DNA of 64,000 bases from the NCBI RefSeq assembly GCF_017744045.1, contig NZ_JAGHRD010000001.1. One strand, written 5' to 3'. Positions 58,857 to 64,000 of this stretch are shown here, one piece after another. The notes below the pieces were generated by a model that worked only from the letters and a program-made list of their open reading frames with translations, was not told where the DNA came from and ran no database searches. Numbering within the stretch: position 1 is the first letter of the stretch; each line of letters begins with the position of its first letter. The translations under genes and the position numbers were made by a program. The stretch is from Pelagimonas sp017744045. GTDB lineage: Bacteria; Pseudomonadota; Alphaproteobacteria; Rhodobacterales; Rhodobacteraceae.

Positions 58857-60905
58857 ATGAGATCGACACGTTCCACAACATCCACCCTTTCCCGTTTGCT
58901 ATTTATTTCGGTGTGTTCCATCGCGATCATTATTTCGGCCTTTGCCTTTTTCGCGATACAAGACCGGCGCCTGGACACTGCCGCGACCGAGCTTGCGGAA
59001 TTCGACAAATCCCTGCTCATGCTGGATGCGGAAATGCTGCAGGCGCGCCGCAACGAAAAGGATTTCCTGCTCAGGCGCGACCTCAAATACGCAAAGCGAC
59101 ATCGCGAAACCTTGACACGCGTATTTTTGTTGCTGGACGACCTTGGGGCAAATGCGGCGCAACATAATATGCCGGACGCCAAGACCATGGTGCAGGGCAT
59201 TCAAGGCGTCATGCAGGCCTATCAGGAAACCTTTGAGCGTCAGATCGGGTATATTCAAACTCTGGGATTAACGCCGAATGATGGGCTGGAGGGTGCGCAA
59301 CGTGCCGCAGTTCATGGGATCGAAAGCCTGGTGAATGCGCATGCGCAACCGGATGTGGCGGTCAAGATGCTGATGATGCGCCGCCATGAGAAAGATTTCA
59401 TCCTGCGTCGACAGCAAAAATATGTTGATCGGCTGAATGCCCGCGTCGAAGAATTTCGTGCCTTTCCAGAGCAAGCTTTTGGCGGGACCACGCACGCGAC
59501 AAAGGCAATGGAACTGATCACGGTTTATCAGGATGCCTTTCTTGCGCTTGCGGAAACCACGATCAAGGAACGCGACAATCGCAAGCGTCTGTCTGCCCTT
59601 TATTCCGAGGCCTCACCCTTTGTCGATGACATTCACAATGCGGTGCAATCCGCGTTGGACGGGATGAAGGCAACATCAGAAAAATGGCGCCAGGCATTGG
59701 TCGCTACGGGTATTGCGGCGGCTATTCTTGGATTGGTTACGCTGATTTCGTTCACTTTGCTGACTTCGCGTCGGATATCGCGACCATTGGTGGCTTATTC
59801 CCACGCATTGCTGGCCCTTGCAAAGGGGAAAGTTGTGGAAACGCCCCCTGCCTCGCGCATCACTGAAATGGTGCAGCTTGGCGATGCTCTGGATCAGTTG
59901 CAAAGCAATGAGGCCGAGCGTCGAGAGCTTATGACGACAATGGAAGTAACGCAGGAACGTCAGGCAACGGCCACGCGGGTCCTAAAGGATGTGTTGGACA
60001 AGCTTGCCAAAGGTAACCTGGCGATCCGAATCGACAAGTTTGCCGGTGGTGAACATGCACAACTCAAAACCGACTTTAATGGCGCTGTCGAACAGCTGGA
60101 GGCCGCGATTTCCGAGGTGATCGAAGGTGCGAACAGCATTGGTCAACACGCCGATACCGTTTCGCAGGCCTCGCAAAGTCTGGCGCGGCGAACTGAAACA
60201 CAGGCTGCCAGCCTGGAACAGACCGTTGCTGCGGTGGATGAGTTGGCGAGCAATGTCCGGCAATCTGCGGCCAATGCAGAGGAGGTCTATGAACACATCG
60301 CCAACGCGCAGGAAAAGGCGCGACAAGGCAATTTGGTGGTCGAGGAAACCATTCAGGCGATGGACCAAATCGATGCATCCTCGAAAAAGGTCACGCAAAT
60401 CATTGCAACCATCGATGATATCTCGTTTCAGACCAATCTCTTGGCCTTGAACGCCGGGGTTGAAGCGGCCCGCGCAGGTGAGGCCGGGCAGGGGTTTGCC
60501 GTGGTGGCGCATGAGGTTCGCATACTTGCGCAGCGCTCGTCAGAGGCTGCGTTGGAAATCAAGAATCTGATCACCGAAAGCTCCCTGCTGGTCGATCGCG
60601 GCGTGGATTGCGTCGGAAAAACCGGTGACTCGCTCAGTGATATTGCCGAAACGGTGGATAAGGTACGCAATCTGGCAGGTGAGTTGGCCTCTTCCTCGCA
60701 AGAGCAATCGACGGGTCTGTCCGAAATCAACAATGCAATGGGGGAATTGGACAAAATCACCCAGGAAAACGCTGCTATGGTGCAAGAAACCAAAGATGCA
60801 AGCGGGTCACTGAGGCGCCAGGCACAGATGATGGAGCGCCAGACTTCATTGTTCGAAGTGTCACAGACCCATCCCATAGAGGCCGCCGCGCTTGGCGCGG
60901 CCTGA
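58857..60905 (+). CDS. Methyl-accepting chemotaxis protein with HBM-like sensor
   Basis: A 682-residue receptor. One membrane helix near the N-terminus (LLFISVCSIAIIISAFAFF), a periplasmic helical sensor with two repeats of an EKDFLLRR-type motif, consistent with an HBM domain, a second helix (ALVATGIAAAILGLVTLISFTLL), a HAMP region, and the MCP signalling hairpin with IIATIDDISFQTNLLALNA. ATG 58857 is chosen; ligand unknown, HBM receptors often bind organic acids. It lies near TRAP genes. Confidence 0.9.
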   Translation: MRSTRSTTSTLSRLLFISVCSIAIIISAFAFFAIQDRRLDTAATELAEFDKSLLMLDAEMLQARRNEKDFLLRRDLKYAKRHRETLTRVFLLLDDLGANAAQHNMPDAKTMVQGIQGVMQAYQETFERQIGYIQTLGLTPNDGLEGAQRAAVHGIESLVNAHAQPDVAVKMLMMRRHEKDFILRRQQKYVDRLNARVEEFRAFPEQAFGGTTHATKAMELITVYQDAFLALAETTIKERDNRKRLSALYSEASPFVDDIHNAVQSALDGMKATSEKWRQALVATGIAAAILGLVTLISFTLLTSRRISRPLVAYSHALLALAKGKVVETPPASRITEMVQLGDALDQLQSNEAERRELMTTMEVTQERQATATRVLKDVLDKLAKGNLAIRIDKFAGGEHAQLKTDFNGAVEQLEAAISEVIEGANSIGQHADTVSQASQSLARRTETQAASLEQTVAAVDELASNVRQSAANAEEVYEHIANAQEKARQGNLVVEETIQAMDQIDASSKKVTQIIATIDDISFQTNLLALNAGVEAARAGEAGQGFAVVAHEVRILAQRSSEAALEIKNLITESSLLVDRGVDCVGKTGDSLSDIAETVDKVRNLAGELASSSQEQSTGLSEINNAMGELDKITQENAAMVQETKDASGSLRRQAQMMERQTSLFEVSQTHPIEAAALGAA

Positions 60906-60927
60906 GCTTGAATTCGGCGCTTAGGTT

Positions 60928-61416
60928 TTACGCTTGGGGCACAACATCCGTTTCCCAAGCTCGGATGATGACTGCCGGTCGCTCTGGCCGCGCCGATTGC
61001 AGGCTGCCCAGGATCAAGCGTCGGTTTAGCCAATCCAGGTCCCCGGCTGGTGCCGAAACCGAAATAACCGACATGGCATACCGTTCCGGTTCGCGGGTTT
61101 CATCGACAATGACTCGGTTGCGGATCGTGAGCACATCGCCATTGCTGGCCTGCATCTCATAAAGTGCGTCCAATTCCTTGACGCCGTCCGGGCGCAGCAC
61201 CTGCCGATCAGCGCCGCCTGGCAAAACCTGCCCCTGTAACGAGTCGCAGCCCGGCCCTGCGTAAAACTGGCCACCCAAGATCGGTACCATGAAACGCTGT
61301 CCAGCCGGGCCAGCACCCAAGTCTTGCCTCGGGCCGACATCGACAATGGCTGTCCAAAGCAATCGTGTCGTTGGATTGGTCGGTGGAAATCGGGTCAGAA
61401 GGTCGGCGTCATTCAT
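60928..61416 (-). CDS. DUF3237 family protein
   Basis: A 162-residue protein with GQVLPGGADRQVLRPDGVKELDALYEMQASNGDVLTIRNRV, matching DUF3237. Alternative start at 61431. Divergent from the TRAP operon, and convergent with the MCP gene (22-base gap). Function unknown. Confidence 0.8.
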   Translation of the reverse strand: MNDADLLTRFPPTNPTTRLLWTAIVDVGPRQDLGAGPAGQRFMVPILGGQFYAGPGCDSLQGQVLPGGADRQVLRPDGVKELDALYEMQASNGDVLTIRNRVIVDETREPERYAMSVISVSAPAGDLDWLNRRLILGSLQSARPERPAVIIRAWETDVVPQA

Positions 61417-61635
61417 GTCAGACTCATACACTGTTTCTTTCAGTTGACGTCATGCGGGTTTCTTATCGCTGGTCCGAAAGTCTTATCCGTGCCATGCAAA
61501 GGGTCGTCGTTGATGCCACAGATGCGCGATATGAAATTCCTATCACTGGGGCCGGTGATTTATTTTTCGATTATCGCATTGGCGGGTAGCATTCTGGATC
61601 AGATGCGGGGCACCCGCTCATTCGGGAGGAAATTC

Positions 61636-62652
61636 ATGTTCAACTCACTTCGAAATCTGGCTGTGGCCGGAAGCGTGATGGCAATGTCGGCAATGTTTGC
61701 CAATACGGTACAAGCTGCAGACGAGCTCGTGATATCGTCGGCAACCCCGCCACAACATATTCAGACATTGACCATGGCACGTTTTGCCGAGGCATTGATG
61801 GAGCGATCCGGCGGCACGTTGAAAGCCAAGGTGTTTGATAGCAGCCAGCTATACAACGCCCGCGATGTCGGCAAAGCCGTTGCCCGAGGAGATGTGGGCA
61901 TGGCAACGGTTCCGTCGCCCTATCTGAGCCGCGTTGAAAGCAATATCAACGTTTTGGACTTGCCGGTTCTGAAAGGCATGACCGCCCAGGAACGCGCGAA
62001 AATGCTTGATGGTCCCTTGGGCGACAAACTGAGTGAGATGTTGCACGCAAAGATGGGGGTTGTCGTGCCGGGCAACTGGCCAATTCTGGGGCGGGTTTAC
62101 TACTGGTCGACATCTAAACCTCTGACAAATTTTGAAGAATTCGTAGGCCTTCAAGTTCGTATTCCAGGTGGTGCAGGCCCTGCTGCGCTGGTCGAAGGGA
62201 TGGGTGGAGTGCCGGTGGTCATGCCCGGGTCCGATATGCCTTTGGCGCTGCAACAGGGGACCGTTGATGCGACTATGGCAGCGATTGAATCTGTCGTTCA
62301 GCAGAAATTGACCGATGTCGGTGTGCGATACGGTTTCTGGGACCAGGGTGTTGTCGGCTTTTTGATCCCGATTGTCAGCCAAGCTTATTGGGACAGCCTG
62401 AGCGATGATGAAAAGACATTGTTCACAGAGGTTTGGAACGATGTCGTGGCCGAGCAACGGGTCGCCAACTTGGCAGTCGATGCAGAGATGCGCGCAACGC
62501 TCAAGGATTGGGGCGTGACGATTTCCGACGCAGATGATGCGTCATCGGCGGCCATGCGTGAAAAGATGATGCCGCAACAAGAAGCGGTTATTGCCAAGTA
62601 CAAGCTGGATGCTGATCTGGTGGCCCTTGCGACCGAGGCAGCGGCACAGTGA
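61636..62652 (+). CDS. TRAP transporter solute-binding protein (DctP family)
   Basis: A 338-residue periplasmic protein. Signal peptide MFNSLRNLAVAGS...VQA precedes ADELVISSATPP. ATG 61636 with GGGAGGAAATTC. The binding core contains GLQVRIPGGAGPAALVEGMGG, whose Arg usually contacts a carboxylate. It serves the Q/M subunits that follow. Confidence 0.9.
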   Translation: MFNSLRNLAVAGSVMAMSAMFANTVQAADELVISSATPPQHIQTLTMARFAEALMERSGGTLKAKVFDSSQLYNARDVGKAVARGDVGMATVPSPYLSRVESNINVLDLPVLKGMTAQERAKMLDGPLGDKLSEMLHAKMGVVVPGNWPILGRVYYWSTSKPLTNFEEFVGLQVRIPGGAGPAALVEGMGGVPVVMPGSDMPLALQQGTVDATMAAIESVVQQKLTDVGVRYGFWDQGVVGFLIPIVSQAYWDSLSDDEKTLFTEVWNDVVAEQRVANLAVDAEMRATLKDWGVTISDADDASSAAMREKMMPQQEAVIAKYKLDADLVALATEAAAQ

Positions 62653-63170
62653 GCCAGGTTATCGCATTTCTCGATCGCCTGATTGGCTGGATTGCTGCCA
62701 TCGCATTGGGCATCACCTTTGTGTTGTTGCTTTATAATGTGGCAACACGATACCTGATACAATTTGGCGTCATTCCTCCTTCGGTCCAGCTGAATTGGGT
62801 GTTCGAGATTTGCGTTTTTCTGCTGGTCTGGGCGGTGCTGCTCGGTGTTGCCCGGATCGAAAGACGCGCCCAGCATATTCGCGTGGACTTTCTCTATAAC
62901 CAGTTCGGCCCCAAAGGGCAGGCGGCGGCCGAATTGTTCGCTTTGGTTTTCGCTGCGGGTGTGGCGGTTTTCTTTATCTATTCGGGAAAGCTGGTCGTTG
63001 ATGACGCGATCCTGTGGGATGAGCGCAGCGAAACAACTCTGCGGACGCCGTTCTGGATTTTGTACCTCGCACTCAGCGTGTCCTTTACGGTGCACCTACT
63101 CTTTATCCTCGAACGCCTGCGCCTGCTCATCACCACGGGTGAGAGCGCCAAAAACACGCATTTCGATTAG
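62649..63170 (+). CDS. TRAP transporter small permease (DctQ family)
   Basis: A 173-residue membrane protein with four helices; GTG start overlaps the previous stop by four bases. WVFEICVFLLVWAVLLGVA and the RIERRAQHIRVDF stretch are typical. Confidence 0.88.
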   Translation: MSQVIAFLDRLIGWIAAIALGITFVLLLYNVATRYLIQFGVIPPSVQLNWVFEICVFLLVWAVLLGVARIERRAQHIRVDFLYNQFGPKGQAAAELFALVFAAGVAVFFIYSGKLVVDDAILWDERSETTLRTPFWILYLALSVSFTVHLLFILERLRLLITTGESAKNTHFD

Positions 63171-63181
63171 GACCAACCGAC

Positions 63182-64000
63182 ATGGAAACCATGATTTTGC
63201 TCGCGCTCCTTGCGGCCTTGATCCTTCTTGCCCTGGGCATTCCGATCTACCTTGTTCTGATGGGATTGGCTTCGGCCCTTTTGGTGGCCGAGGGCCGCAC
63301 GATTGCGGGATTGGGGCAGCATGTGCTGGATCACCTGCAGTCCCCGATCCTGATCTCGGTGCCTTTCTTCATCCTGTCAGCCGTGTTGATGCAAGGTGGA
63401 GGATTGGCGCGGGTTCTATTTGATGCGGCTTTGGCATGGATCGGATGGATACGAGGCGGATTGGCGATTGCCGGAGTCGCTGCTACGGCAGTCTTCGCGG
63501 CAATCACGGGCTCTTCGGCGGCGACGACCATGGCGATGGGCACATTGCTGGTGCCCCTGATGGAGGAAAAAGGATACAAGACCTCCTTTGCGATGGGGCT
63601 GACCGCTGCCGCAGGAACGCTTGGTATTTTGATTCCGCCGTCACTTCCGATGATCCTATTCGGATTGATCGCAGAAGAATCCATTCCCCGGCTCTTTTTG
63701 GGGGGCGTAATTCCCGGTCTGATGCAGGCAGGTTTGTTCGCCGCCTATATCTTTTTTGTAGCGAACAAGGTTGGCGGTAAGGCAGAGCCGCGGGTGTCAC
63801 GCAAAGAATTCGTGAACACCAATGTGCACGCCTTCCCAGCCTATCTGATCCCGATTGTCGTCCTGGGCGGAATTTACGGTGGGTTTGTGACCCTGACCGA
63901 AGCTGCGGTCTTGGGGGTTCTTTGTGCGCTTATCGCTGTGCTGTTCATTTACCGCTCGGCACGGTTGCGCGACATTCCTGGAATGCTGACGCAGGCGGTG
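63182..64000 (+). CDS. TRAP transporter large permease (DctM family), partial
   Basis: 273 codons seen; the gene continues off the window. Hydrophobic throughout, with TAVFAAITGSSAATTMAMG and GTLGILIPPSLPMILFGLIAEES, the DctM signature. Starts 11 bases after the small permease. Completes the importer. Confidence 0.9.
   Translation, partial: METMILLALLAALILLALGIPIYLVLMGLASALLVAEGRTIAGLGQHVLDHLQSPILISVPFFILSAVLMQGGGLARVLFDAALAWIGWIRGGLAIAGVAATAVFAAITGSSAATTMAMGTLLVPLMEEKGYKTSFAMGLTAAAGTLGILIPPSLPMILFGLIAEESIPRLFLGGVIPGLMQAGLFAAYIFFVANKVGGKAEPRVSRKEFVNTNVHAFPAYLIPIVVLGGIYGGFVTLTEAAVLGVLCALIAVLFIYRSARLRDIPGMLTQAV

Noticed and set aside
1..64000. CRISPR array, IS element or prophage
   Set aside because: No regular direct-repeat spacing, transposase, integrase or phage structural gene was seen; the repeats found are short intergenic palindromes.

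Overview
The window is a chromosomal stretch of a marine-type alphaproteobacterium, most likely in the Rhodobacteraceae (Roseobacter group). I base this on gene content read from the sequence: a SmoEFGK/SmoS/MtlK polyol operon, a split F0 operon with separate b' and b genes, MipZ, an Hsp20-DUF1150 pair, phosphatidylcholine synthase, a FMN-riboswitch-controlled RibH, TRAP transporter genes and a high-GC codon pattern. I see no IS element, prophage, CRISPR array or conjugative module. The window looks like core genome with a scatter of lineage-specific genes and intergenic repeats.

Layout. 1-291 is the start of a circularly permuted ATP-grasp gene. 683-8366 is a sorbitol/mannitol uptake and oxidation operon with its LacI regulator. 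8536-16726 (minus strand) is a translation block (ffh, rpsP, a small membrane protein, rimM, trmD) that also carries a chorismate mutase and five GNAT acetyltransferase genes in a row. 17188-22139 holds small regulators, exporters and a MarR/deiodinase-like pair. 22358-24945 is the F0 ATP synthase operon (atpI-B-E-b'-b). 25245-31452 holds mipZ, a membrane protein under two sulfide-repressor-like boxes, a lipoprotein and smc. 31506-37737 mixes a DMT exporter, a Nudix protein, a lipase-like protein, an orphan phnM, and purK/purE. 37802-39156 is a small heat-shock operon. 39378-41453 is an ATP sulfurylase/APS kinase with an in-frame winged-helix domain at its N-terminus. 41644-53559 holds a GMC oxidoreductase, trxB, ArsR-NIPSNAP-ABM, Lrp, a Hint protein, pgeF-midA-lgt, ubiK, rpiB and pcs. 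53643-58559 holds riboswitch-ribH, paiB, mtaB, dapF and tRNA-Lys. 58857-64000 holds an MCP receptor, a DUF3237 protein and the start of a TRAP transporter operon.

How genes work together. Polyol import (SmoEFGK) feeds SmoS and MtlK. The F0 genes need F1 genes that lie elsewhere. The ffh-rpsP-rimM-trmD block supports translation and membrane targeting. Hsp20 appears to be controlled twice, by a sigma-32-type promoter and a ROSE-like RNA thermometer.

Most unusual points: the winged-helix/Sat/CysC fusion frame with a palindrome before its start; paired ATTC-N8-GAAT boxes before a single-cysteine membrane protein; a 31-bp operator abutting the start of a MarR gene that overlaps a deiodinase-like gene; three dispersed repeat families, one with compensatory arm changes; and a DapF with Ser where the second catalytic Cys is expected. 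All family assignments come from reading motifs by eye; no database search was run.
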